The position numbers were made by a program, and so were the translations under genes. From Tetragonia tetragonoides (Eukaryota > Streptophyta > Magnoliopsida > Caryophyllales > Aizoaceae), in assembly GCA_038025085.1 (NCBI GenBank), contig CM076141.1:21461001-21525000 (forward strand): a DNA stretch of 64,000 nt, given 5' to 3'. Shown in pieces: positions 1 to 9,549 of this stretch. How positions within the stretch are numbered: position 1 is the stretch's first letter; the number at the start of each line of letters is the position of its first letter. The notes under the pieces were generated by a model. The model worked only from the letters and a program-made list of their open reading frames with translations. It was not told where the DNA came from and did no database searches.

Positions 1-962
1 ATGAATGGACTGATCTTGGTCAAGAAAAGCCTAAGGCAAGGATACTATTGGACTACAATTGAGAAAGACTGTATTGAGTACGTGAGAAAGTGCACACGCT
101 GCCAATTCCACGCCAATTTACAACGTAGACCTCCTTCTCCTCTACATACATTCACTTCACCATGGTCGTTCTCCGCATGGATCATTGACATCATTGGAAA
201 AATCTCCCCTACAAGAAAAGGAGGCCATGAATACATACTAATCGCGATAGATTATTTCACCAAATGGGTTGAAGCACGTTCGTATGCAAGAATAGCGTCA
301 AAGCATGTGGCAAAGTTCATACATGACAACATCATTACCAGATATGGAGTACCCCACGAAATCATAAGTGATCACGAGACCCAATTTAAAAAGGATGTTA
401 CCGAACTTTTCACTAATAAGTTTAAAATCCAATATCGACAGTCTTCACCTTATAGGCCACAAAAGAATGGAACCATAGAGTCCGCAAACAAGAACGTGAA
501 GCAAATGATAGCTAAGATGACATAAAACTAAGAAGATTGGCCCGACAAGTTGCAACGCCTTATTCTTTAGTACACGGAATGGAGGCGGTACTCCCAGTCG
601 AGGTAGAAATCCCTTCTTTAAGGATAGCTTTGGAAAGTGAATTACCCGTGATAGATTGGGTCCAAGCCCGGTATGACCTACTGGTCTTGCTAGATGAAAG
701 ACGACTAAATGCCCTACATTACAGTCATGTCTACCAAGCAAGGATGAAAAGACATTTTGATCATCGATTTAGGGCTAGAGGACAAAAAGAAGGAGACTTA
801 GTCCTAAGAGAGGTAAGACCAGTTATAGTCGACCCTCGGGGAAAGTTCAAGCCTACTTGGGCCGGCCCATACATTATCAAGACAATACTACCCGGTGGAG
901 CGGTAAAGTTAATGGATAGACGACAACGATTTCACTCAACTCACAAATATGGACCAACTTAA
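1..962 (+). pseudogene. pol: Tat-1 pol, integrase end (broken)
   Basis: This is the 3' end of a Ty3/gypsy polyprotein of the Tat/Ogre lineage. The window opens inside the integrase zinc finger: the paired Cys are at residues 31 and 34, and the His pair lies mostly upstream of the window. The DD35E core follows, with Asp in WIIDIIG (residue 63), Asp in IISDH (124) and Glu in NGTIESANKN (160), exactly 35 residues between the last two. A stop follows at about 523. The next ORF (537-962) picks up at ATPYSLVHGMEAVLP and runs through the integrase C-terminal domain (GDLVLREVRP, GPYIIK). Compared with Tat-2, about 50 bp around 530-555, normally coding for PFALWGYRTS, is missing and the frame shifts there. 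The catalytic triad is present but the protein cannot be made whole. The lineage call comes from the protein pattern and the downstream layout. Confidence 0.9.
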
Positions 963-1300
963 GCGATTCTATGCATAAAAGATTGAATCTTTGAGAGAGC
1001 CCACTAAGGCACAAAGTCCAAGTCAAAATCGGTCAAACCCGTCGACGCAGGGCCCACGACCGGAAAAAAAAAATAATAAAAAAATGGTTTTACGAACTAC
1101 ATTGGCCTGATTCCACATGGATATGTAGGTAACCCATATAACTTGGGTCCGACCACTTTAATGAAATAAATCTCTAAGGGAGTTTTAATCCATTCGATTA
1201 ATGCAAAATAAGCAAGTCTTTCATTAATATAGCTAAAGTCCATTACATGCTCTAATAAAATTAAAAAAAACTGCAATAATAAATAAATAAAAGGGCAATT
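963..1300 (+). other. Tat-1 spacer 3' of pol
   Basis: This spacer has no ORF. It contains the motif TGGCCTGATTCCACA at about 1104, followed by GGATATGTAGGTA. The same motif lies at the same place after the Tat-2 pol (about 23938), so it is a conserved part of this family and not random intergenic DNA. The rest is AT-rich. Confidence 0.7.
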
Positions 1301-1907
1301 CTAAACTACATCTACTTGGGCACGCAAACCCGTTATTTGAATTATACTACTAAGCACAAAAAAGCAAGACTTGCTAGACAACTAGAGGTGGACTACTCCT
1401 CCTTGTCCGGGTATACCGGCTTAGTCCACACTTGGCGACGGTTCCAGTGTCGTTCTCAATTAGACACCAAGGAGGATGTTAAGGGCCTTTGGCAAGGAGG
1501 TTCCCAACTCACATTCGGGATCTTTTTCCTTAAGCCGTATTGGCGGAGGAGGCGGTTCGGTAGGAAGAACGTCAAAGTGTACAAACCAATGATCCTCGTA
1601 AAGGGCACATTCTCACTACACCCTATAATTTTGGTGGTACGCCACCACGGGATGAACCAAGCCGGTTGGATGTTGGTGTAGAAGTATGTTATCCACTCTT
1701 CCCGAGAGGATTCGGAGAGCTTTCAGCGCCTAGTCGGAAAGTGCTTAGGGAGGAACTTCCTAGTGTCAATGGGAGCCTCAAGCAAGTGGAGTCTCTCTTG
1801 AAGCCATATGTACACACAAAAAAAAAACAAAAGGAAAATTCAAGTCAATAACAAGACGGGAATTTCACCACATAAAGTTAAATCCACAAAGATTAAGGCT
1901 TTATCAC

Positions 1908-1908
<1 letters not shown>

Positions 1909-1948
<40 letters not shown>
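1909..1948. repeat. Poly(A) homopolymer
   Basis: About 38 consecutive A on the + strand interrupt antisense ORF A and are read as poly-Phe on the minus strand. No TSD or LINE/SINE body is attached, so this looks like homopolymer expansion, not a retroposon tail. The exact length is uncertain, as with any homopolymer. Confidence 0.85.
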
Positions 1949-1949
<1 letters not shown>

Positions 1950-2414
1950 ACTTTACTTGAAGGAGTAAAGGGCTCCCGGTAAAAGACTCTTGAGGATTGC
2001 TCTTGAGCCTATCTAGAGAAAGGATTGTCTCTCCCACAACCAAGTGCATAGGAGAGTTATCCCATTGAATTTGCTCGGTCACACTAACAAGGAAAGCTTT
2101 GCCTCTATTGACGGTAGACTTCTTTTCGGATGGAATAAGAGCGTCTTCATTACCACCAACAAACAAATAACGATGGAGGAGGCAAAATACAAAGGCACGT
2201 TTCTTGTACCTCATATCCATCGCATCCCGGGCCCTAGAGGTGAAGAAAGTCACGAGCTTGGCGAGATCAACATCCTCACCATGAATCACTTGACCCACTT
2301 GACTGCGGGATAACCCGAGTTACCTTTACAAATCACCCGCAACAGCGTTCCCCAAGTAAGAAACGACAGGAGGGCTTTCGGTTGGAAAACTAATGATATC
2401 AGAGAACTCCTCCA

Positions 2415-2483
2415 CCAACGGGCACATCTCATGAGCACCAACGGGCACATCTCATGAGCACCAACGGGCACATCTCATGAGCA
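2415..2483. repeat. 23-bp perfect repeat, three copies
   Basis: Three exact copies of CCAACGGGCACATCTCATGA plus GCA lie head to tail inside antisense ORF A. Keeping one copy restores the expected HVFRFGAHEMCP-LVEEF reading, so the two extra copies are a later expansion. 23 is not a multiple of 3, so the expansion shifts the frame. Confidence 0.95.
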
Positions 2484-2745
2484 CCAAAACGAAAAACATG
2501 AAACATTAGTTCCCAAAACTCAATGGAAGCATGAAGAAAGTCCCGCAACATTTTAACTTGTATGAGGTTAAAGAAGGCGTTAAGATGGAAGGGGGTAAGC
2601 TCTAACCTCTCCTCTACAGTCACAGCCAAGCATCAAAGACATCATAAAAGTTCACCATTGTTAAGATTAAGGATTTGCTCTCAAGGAATTTCTCTCTCTA
2701 GGAGCTCAAAGTAAATGGTAATAAGAGAAGAAGAGGAAACCCGAC

Positions 2746-2752
2746 TATATAG
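2746..2752 (-). promoter_or_regulatory. TATA-like box of antisense ORF A
   Basis: CTATATAG lies on the minus strand about 90 bp upstream of the probable ORF A start, followed by a pyrimidine-rich stretch. It suggests that the antisense gene has its own promoter. This is inferred from sequence only. Confidence 0.45.
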
Positions 2753-3483
2753 AGGTCACGATTGAATTCTCGTTGAAAAATTAAGGAAATTTAGACAACC
2801 GACGAAAAAGGGGAAGGGGTACCAGCTACTCCAGAAGTCTTAGCCGTTAGGACTAGCGGCTGAGCCGCTCCAGCCAGCAGCATAACCGCTAGGACAAGCG
2901 GCCAAACCGCTAGCCCAAGCGGCAACCGCTGGAGCACTAGCACAACCGCTAGGAGCTCTAGCGGCCACCCTGTATAGGCGCCTGGGATACAACTTTGCGA
3001 GGCAACTTCGGTCCACACGACCTCTCCATTGACCGAGCTCTACCTTCCTAATTCCCACTTGGACAGATTTTGGAAGCCTTCCCTTTGATCTTTCTTACCT
3101 TAATTTTGGCTCTTGCCACTTTTCTATTTATTCCTTTTTTATTTTCTTTCCTTCTTTTTATTTTGATTATCAAGTTCCACTCTTTATTCCTTTTATTTTC
3201 TGATTCTTTATTTTCTTTGTTAATATTTTCTCCTTTTATTTATCTTTTCCTATTTTCTTTTTCTTTACTTTATTTTTATTTTTTAGGGGAAGGGGTACCC
3301 CAAATGTGCTAAATTCTCGGAAATCCTAAATTCTCGGATATCGTGTTTTGTGATTTCCCATTCAGATTAGATGATAAAATTCACATATGGGTATTTGCGT
3401 GATATTTTTGTCCATGAATAAAATGCAATATTTATAGCAGGTTTAATACAAGCCCGAAAGTTCAAAATGCACTACAACAAATT
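2753..3483. other. Spacer between the two antisense genes
   Basis: There is no gene here. Bases 2820-2970 hold imperfect GC-rich repeats of AGCGGC/CCGCTAG type (the same words recur at 14940-15070 and 16425-16530). Bases 3085-3290 are strongly T-rich. Bases 3300-3483 look like the 3' flank of the mobile-domain gene on the minus strand. Confidence 0.55.
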
Positions 3484-5269
3484 TCACTGGCCATCTTCGC
3501 CAGTACTCGGACTTGCCTGAGACGAATCTCCGGGTCCACTCGATGATGGAGCACCTGAAGGACCGGGTTGAGACATCGCCCAAGCTCTAGGGTCAAAACT
3601 AAATAATGAACTCGTTAAGTAAGCGGGATCCAGTGAATGATGCGGTGGCGTCGACATGCCGGGATAGCCGCCGTACCCCGTACTCTCCTGACTTCAGGAA
3701 CCCCTCGGAGGGACTTGAGGATACATAGGCATGTGATAGCAAGGATATCCCATATAGGGAGGCGGTGCAGGCCATTGCGGAGGATAAGGAACTTGGGGCA
3801 GGTTCCTCGTATCCACTCTAGCTCGAGGCGTCCCTTGACGCACCTCCGTACTCTCCTGCCTAGGAGGAGGACGCTGCGGTGTAGACACCAACTCCGGAGC
3901 ACGAATCACTGGAGGACTAGGATGCCTCACCACAGGAACAGGCTGCGAAATAAGCTCAAGGTCAGAAAATTATAAAAAAATTCAAATCAAGCTCTATTGC
4001 TTGAAATGAGCATACATATCGAACGTGGGACTGACGACTCGTGCATACACTCCGAGACGCGAATCTTGAAATCCAATTCTTAAGGGCTTTCATGCCCATA
4101 TAGATCTTCCACGTCTCAGCAACATCCTACTGTGCACATAAAGAAAAGAGTTAGTATAAACACAAAGGAAGTATTGCAAATCAAAATAGATTCTCACTTA
4201 CCCCTTACAACCAGCTGGTAGACACAATCCCTCAACCTCCTCATCAAGGCCACGAAACTCAGAAATCAGTAGAACCTGAGGTGACCCATCCGCTCCTGTA
4301 AAACTCGCCGACATAGAAGGAGGAGTAGGGCGCGGAGAAGAGGCAGTCGCATGAGACGATGAAATTAGACACTTTTCTAAGTTTCCAAACGAAATTAAGA
4401 AACAAAAGTACATTACTTACTGGGTTGGTAGAGAAGTTGGGCACAACCGAGCCTCAACAAAATCATTATATGCCACCATGAGATCCACCTGAGGATCAGC
4501 CGGAAGCAAATACTCCAGGGCATTCGCCCCAACGGTGGACATCCTCACCTACTCCACAGTAAGGTGACGAACATAAAGCATAGAATCCGGAGGATCCAAA
4601 GGAATCCTCGGAGCCGTAAGGTCGGAGAAAGTCTGCCTAATCAGTCTCTCTCCCAAGAACCACTCAAAACCGAAAGGACCCTCAATGAGGATCCTCCTCA
4701 GGTCATACTCCCGAGCACCCAAGAATCTGTCCGAGAGACCAGGGAGGTAATCCGTCCAGGGGAACCAGTCGACCTACAAAAGCAAAGAATGAGCACACAA
4801 AAGGATGAAAAATGCGATAAAAGCACAAAGGATAATCACTTACATCATTAGCGGTCAAGGGATATATCGCCTCCCTAAAGGCGTGCAGCGTAGTAAATGG
4901 GAAAGATGCCCGTCCCCTCCAGGTCTGCATCACCGGAAAGGACAAATCCTCTGCCTCGAGAAGAGGGGAAAGGTCGGAGAAATGCTCGTAAAACAAAATC
5001 TAAGACATGCAAAGCACATGGATTAGGCACAAGTTGTGAGCAAAAAGCCAAAGACACAAAGTATAAGAAAGGTAGAAGGAAATTACCTCCATAAACTTTC
5101 AATAACCGACCAAGGAGATGCGAGACGCGCCCTCCTCTCCACTGAGGCGGCTGGACTTCCTCAAGCACCTAAGAAGACAAGAGTATGCGGGAAGAACCCA
5201 ATTGTACTCCGCAACTTTGTCCAAATCCCCTAAGCATGGGAAATATCGAACATGCACTAGTACAAAAAG

Positions 5270-5560
5270 TACCTTGTGCGACGGTTCAAAACACTAATAT
5301 GCGTCGATTTTGAACCGTCGCATATGCAAGGGACGCACATGCTCAAGAGCATATGCGTCGGTTGGTGAACCGACGCACAAAGGTTTTGTGCGTCGGTTGA
5401 GCAGAAGAACCGACGCACAAAGTCTGACTTTGTGCGTCGGTTGAGGTAAACAACCGTCGCCTATAACAGGCATATGCGTTGGTTGTTTACCTCAACCGAC
5501 GCACAAAGTCAGACTAGACTTTGTGCGTCAGTTCTTTTGCTCAATCATCGCGCAAATTTT
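5270..5560. repeat. CACTA-1 left subterminal repeat array
   Basis: Direct and inverted copies of TGCGTCGGTT / AACCGACGCA alternate here, several forming hairpin-like pairs (for example ACCGACGCACAAAG facing CTTTGTGCGTCGGT). The matching array at the right end begins near 13125. This is the usual CACTA subterminal organisation. Confidence 0.85.
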
Positions 5561-5614
5561 CTTTTTTTCTTTTTTTTTCCGAAATTCCACAATTAAATCT
5601 CTGAAAACAAAGTC

Positions 5615-5686
5615 AGCTTATGTGGTATTCGAACCCACGTCTTTTGTGCTATAACACAATTGCTCTACCATCTGAGCTAATAGGCT
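5615..5686 (-). pseudogene. tRNA-like relic (tRNA-Ile-like)
   Basis: 72 nt on the minus strand fold as a near-tRNA: acceptor AGCCTAT/ATAAGCT (6 of 7 pairs), TA, D arm GCTC..GAGC, anticodon stem TTGTG/CACAA and T arm around GGGTTCGAATACC. The anticodon loop is one base short (TTATAG), so no anticodon can be assigned and it should not function. The TTAGCTCAG..GGTAGAGC part resembles plant tRNA-Ile. It may be a pseudo-tRNA or a SINE head; I see no SINE body. Confidence 0.55.
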
Positions 5687-6393
5687 TCGAAAATAAGAAT
5701 AATTATACAACTTTTCTACAAAATAATACTTTATAACAGATTGTTTGAACCATTGTAATACACTATGAATAACACATCAACTCAAGTATAGAAAGAAGCC
5801 CGTTTTAGTTTCCTTCCACAAAACACAATGAATAAACATGTCACAACATCTCTGTTCCATCATACAATTTAATAATTCAGAATCTACGACGTGTTGATAA
5901 ACCAATTTCTATGATAAGAACAGAAGCCACATGATGCGTAATTATCAGTTACCACATCACTCTTGTGATTGTTAAGATAGCAAAAAGCAATACAAAAAAA
6001 GAAGGCCAAATCTCAGTATCAAATTTCATTTCTATGCAACAGCAGCTAGTATCATAATCAGCAACAAACAGACACCACAACCAGCAAGCAACAATAGCAA
6101 ACAGGACAATATTTAACACCAAACAACAGCAACAAAATAAAAGCAAACAGCAGCAGCAATATTTACATCAAACAATCGCCGCATTTACAGAAATCAGTAG
6201 CAACATATACAGCAAAAGAACAACAACAATTAAAGCACAAAAAAAGTAAAATAAACAACACCATTTTACAGAAAACAACAACAACAAATACAGGTTAGAA
6301 TTGCATCATTTTACAACAATAGAAACTTACAGCAAGCAGCAACAACAACTACAGCAAACAACAATGATCTTACCTGTAAGTTCTCCAAATAAG

Positions 6394-7221
6394 TGATGTG
6401 AAATAAGTAACAAAACGGAATTTAACCTTTGATAGTATCACACAAAGGGATCTTGTTCAAGAATCACTCAAGAACAACTCACGAATCACTCGTACGGGAT
6501 TCAACCTGAATCACTCAGTTTGAGGGATAAATACTCATGTATTCAATTATTAATCATCAAAGCACGAGTTTACAATAGAAAAGCTCTTCCCTATTCATAG
6601 AGAAAGAAATCTAAAGCTATTCGGAATCCTAATCCTAATCCAAATAGGAAACTAACTACGAAACTGACTATAATTGTAAAACAAGCTAATTAACAGCTTT
6701 CCTAATACCTAATGGACTCCTAATGCTACTAATAATCAGAATACTACTTTCCTAAACATATTCTAACTAATTAAGAAAATAGTCAAATGAAATCAAACTC
6801 AAACACTAATTACTTGGCGCCCAAGGCTAAAACCGCTGGAACAGTTTTGCTCTGTAACTTCAATTGCCTTTTCAACTCCGTTACGTCCTGAATATGGAAA
6901 AACTCAAAGCACAGGAGTTTTAGATGTCGTTTTCAGCTTTCTACAGAACTTTGAATGACCATGATCCCATGTCGTATGAGTGAGTTATGATCAAAATACG
7001 AACCAGTGTAGAAGTTGTCAAAATTACGGGAATCTTGATAACGAATGTGATCATATAATAAGAGCTTTAATCCCGACCTTGTATGGCAACTCCATGTAAT
7101 TATCTTTATAGGAGTCAGTTTAATGCATAACCACCAAAGGAACTCGATGTAAACAAGAATAGATGTTCTCTTGCTAGTTCCTTGGTTGTTCTGTTTAGTT
7201 TGCACACTTGCTGCCGCATCA
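6394..7221 (-). repeat. 3' LTR of the gag-only element
   Basis: 828 bp, left copy on the + strand, beginning TGATGTGAAATAAG and ending GCCGCATCA. It differs from the other LTR only at scattered single positions. ATAAG precedes it. Confidence 0.92.
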
Positions 7222-7236
7222 ATCTCCTTTTCTTCA
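7222..7236 (-). other. Polypurine tract of the gag-only element
   Basis: The minus strand reads TGAAGAAAAGGAGAT directly before the 3' LTR start TGATG, the expected plus-strand primer position. Confidence 0.75.
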
Positions 7237-7355
7237 GGAAGAAGTGTCCTCAATTCTTCGTATATAGTAATCTTCTCCCAAACCTGTATATTCATCAAAT
7301 TTTCCTTACAAATTTCCAATGAACCCACAAGGTTAAGAGCCTTGCTGCTGTCTTC

Positions 7356-8627
7356 TTAATGGACATCTCTTTCTTGTTCTTGATCAAAGCTAGATTCAAG
7401 AAGTTCCAACTCCATCTCGGATTCCTCTTGCATGTCATCAATATAATCAAGATTTTCAAGAAAATGACCAATATTTTCTGGTTCAATGAATATTTCTTCG
7501 ATAAACTCATCAACCCCAGTTGGTAGTCTTGAATTATTAACTTGAACAACAATAAGGGGGTCAATGTTATTGGTCTTTTCTTGTGAATCTTCAATAGGAA
7601 CAATATCTTGAAAGTAATCATCAAGATCTGGTTTTCCTTTGAATGTATCCACAACAAAGAGCCTATCTTCATTGATGGGTTGATCATTTATTATGCATCC
7701 TTTCATGTAGTCCAACTTATGATTTCGATGTTGACGCGCTTGTTGGTATGCTTGTTGTGCTCGTAGGTGCACTAGTTGTTGCTCCTTCTCTTGCCTCTCC
7801 ATCTTGAGAGCTATCTTGCAATCATACTCAAAGGATATGTAAGGAACAAGCTCCACCTTGCGCCTTAGAGTTGAGTTTAGTCCTTTGATGAATCTTGCAA
7901 TCTTTAACTCTTCCCTCTCCACGAAATCACACATCATGTGCGCGTTTTCAAACTTTTGGAGGTAGTCTTGTACACTTGAGGTTTCTTGGCTTAAGGATGT
8001 GAGTTTCAAGAACTGTGCTTGCTCAAATTCTTTAGGCAAAAATCGATTCTTTAAATGTTTCTTGAGTTTGTCCCAAGTCTCAATCTTTGCTTTCGCGTCC
8101 TTCTTGCGTCGAGCCTTTAGTTTTTCATACCAAAAAGAAGCATGCTTGGTGAGTTTATGCGTGGCTAACTTGCATCTTCGCCGCTCATCATACTCCTTGT
8201 ATTCAAACACTCTCTCCATAGTTCTAAGCCAATCAAGAAAGGCCTCTGGATCGTAGGAACCGTCATATTCAGGGAGTTCAACTTTCAAGTTCCTATCATC
8301 ATCATAGGGGTGTCGTGCTTTAGGAGCGTCATTGGTTCTAGTCCCACTTGTGTCTTCAAACTCCTCATCGAAGTTGGGGTCACGGTTGTGGTTTCTCCAA
8401 TGAATTCCGCGCATCCTTGTCTCCATGTTTTCCCTATCTTCTTGGTTTCTTCTTTCCATAGCAGCCATCCGCTCTGCCATCCGCTCTTCTTGAGTTTTGA
8501 AAGATGCCCTAAGATCCTCCATGGCTGTTAACAACTTTGCTAGTTCGTTGGGCTCACTCATAGCTTCGGTTGTTGGTTTCTTGGGGGTTTCTTGGCTGTC
8601 TTCTTGAACAAAGGGCGGATCTTGCAA
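7356..8627 (-). CDS. gag: Gag-like protein with acidic C-terminal tail, 423 aa
   Basis: This is the only open ORF of the gag-only element and one of the few intact coding regions in the window. Residues 30-75 are charged and probably coiled-coil (ERMAERMAAMERRNQEDREN). Residues about 115-280 match a plant Ty3/gypsy gag core (LPEYDGSYDPEAFLDWL, YDERRRCKLATHKL, FWYEKL, LKNRFLPKEF). No CCHC zinc knuckle is present. From about residue 300 the gag pattern ends and an acidic tail of about 120 residues follows (GKPDLDDYFQDIV, EESEMELELLES) to the stop about 135 bp before the 3' LTR. The tail occupies the place where knuckle and pol would be, which suggests a past deletion joined gag to another reading frame. 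The ATG at 8627, 75 nt after the primer-binding site, is used as start; Met23 (MSEPNELAKLL) is an alternative. Likely role: particle protein for RNA packaging, with enzymes supplied in trans. Confidence 0.8.
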   Translation of the reverse strand: MQDPPFVQEDSQETPKKPTTEAMSEPNELAKLLTAMEDLRASFKTQEERMAERMAAMERRNQEDRENMETRMRGIHWRNHNRDPNFDEEFEDTSGTRTNDAPKARHPYDDDRNLKVELPEYDGSYDPEAFLDWLRTMERVFEYKEYDERRRCKLATHKLTKHASFWYEKLKARRKKDAKAKIETWDKLKKHLKNRFLPKEFEQAQFLKLTSLSQETSSVQDYLQKFENAHMMCDFVEREELKIARFIKGLNSTLRRKVELVPYISFEYDCKIALKMERQEKEQQLVHLRAQQAYQQARQHRNHKLDYMKGCIINDQPINEDRLFVVDTFKGKPDLDDYFQDIVPIEDSQEKTNNIDPLIVVQVNNSRLPTGVDEFIEEIFIEPENIGHFLENLDYIDDMQEESEMELELLESSFDQEQERDVH

Positions 8628-8701
8628 GAATCTTTCTCAATATGGTGTCGTGTTTATGCTCAGGACCGTGTTGTTTAAACTTAAGAAAGCTCAAACTTTT
8701 A

Positions 8702-8716
8702 GCTCTGATACCAAGT
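8702..8716 (-). other. Primer-binding site (initiator tRNA-Met)
   Basis: On the minus strand, ACTTGGTATCAGAGC follows directly after the LTR end CATCA. TGGTATCAGAGC is complementary to the 3' end of plant initiator tRNA-Met. Confidence 0.88.
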
Positions 8717-9544
8717 TGATGTGAAATAAGTAACAAAACGGAATTTAACCTTTGATAGTATCACACAAAGGGATCTTGTTCAAGAATCACTCAAGAACAA
8801 CTCACGAATCACTCGTAAGGGTTTCAACCCGAATCACTCAGTTTGAGGGGTAAATACTCATGTATTCAATTATTAATCATCAAAGCACGAGTTTACAATA
8901 GCAAAGCTCTCCCCTATTTATAGACAAAGAAATCTAAAGCTATTCGGAATCCTAATCCTAATCCAAATAGGAAACTAACTACGAAACTGACTACAATTGT
9001 AAAACGAGCTAATTAACAGCTTTCCTAATACCTAATGGACTCCTAATGCTACTAATAATCTGAATACTACTTTCCTAAACATATTCTAACTAATTAAGGA
9101 AATAGTCAAATGAAATCAAACTCAAACACTAATTACTTGGCGCCCAAGGCTAAAACCGTTGGAACAGTTTTTATCTGTAACTTCAATTGCCTTTTCAACT
9201 CCGTTACGTTCTGAATATGGAAAAACTCAAAGCACGGGAGTTTTAGATGTCGTTTCCAGCTTTCTACAGAACTTTGAATCACCATGATCCCATGTCGTAT
9301 GAGTGAGTTATGATCAAAATACGAACCAGTGTAGAAGCTGTCAAAATTACGGGAATCCTGATAACGAATGTGATCATATAATAAGAGTTTTAATCCCGAC
9401 CTTTTATGGCAACTCTATGTAATTATCTTTATAGGAGTCAATTAAATGTATAACCACAAAAGAAACTCGATGTAAACAACAATAGATGTTCTCTTGCTAG
9501 TTCCTCGGTTGTTCTATTTACATTGCACACTTGCTGCCGCATCA
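8717..9544 (-). repeat. 5' LTR of the gag-only element
   Basis: 828 bp, the same length as 6394-7221 and nearly identical. It ends CATCA and is followed by the second TSD copy ATAAG (9545-9549). Confidence 0.92.
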
Positions 9545-9549
9545 ATAAG

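Larger units (their letters stand above)
1300..2658 (-). pseudogene. Tat-1 antisense ORF A (DUF7745-like)
   Basis: This is a broken gene antisense to pol. The likely start is the ATG at 2658-2656 (MVNFYDVFDAWL), followed by a frameshift into VTVEERLELTPFHL, then FWE..FHVFRFGAHEMCP, RRAFVFCLL-like text and a VVGETILSLDRL segment. The end carries FFLPNRLLRQYGL. This order (LTPFHL, HVFRFG, internal YLF, ETxxxLD, RxxRQYGL) matches a plant transposon-associated family I know as DUF7745; that name is from memory and its function is unknown. Tat-2 has a homologue in the same place and strand (24187-25230). Damage includes a tripled 23-bp unit, a long homopolymer (1910-1948, poly-Phe in translation) and several stops. 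A TATA-like box lies about 90 bp upstream of the start. No function is assigned. Confidence 0.62.
6394..9544 (-). mobile_element. Gag-only non-autonomous Ty3/gypsy element
   Basis: This is a complete LTR element nested in CACTA-1: TSD ATAAG at 6389-6393 and 9545-9549, two 828-bp LTRs with TGATG...CATCA ends, and one long ORF on the minus strand. The primer-binding site is complementary to initiator tRNA-Met, and a polypurine tract lies next to the 3' LTR. There is no protease, reverse transcriptase, RNase H or integrase. The equal length and high similarity of the LTRs suggest a fairly young insertion that must have borrowed enzymes from a relative. Confidence 0.93.

Noticed and set aside
1909..1948. 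Poly(A) runs at 1909 and 24092 as LINE or SINE tails
   Set aside because: No element body or target duplication adjoins either run. Both lie in noncoding or decayed Tat sequence.
5615..5686. Functional tRNA gene
   Set aside because: The anticodon loop has six bases and there are mismatches in the acceptor and T stems.
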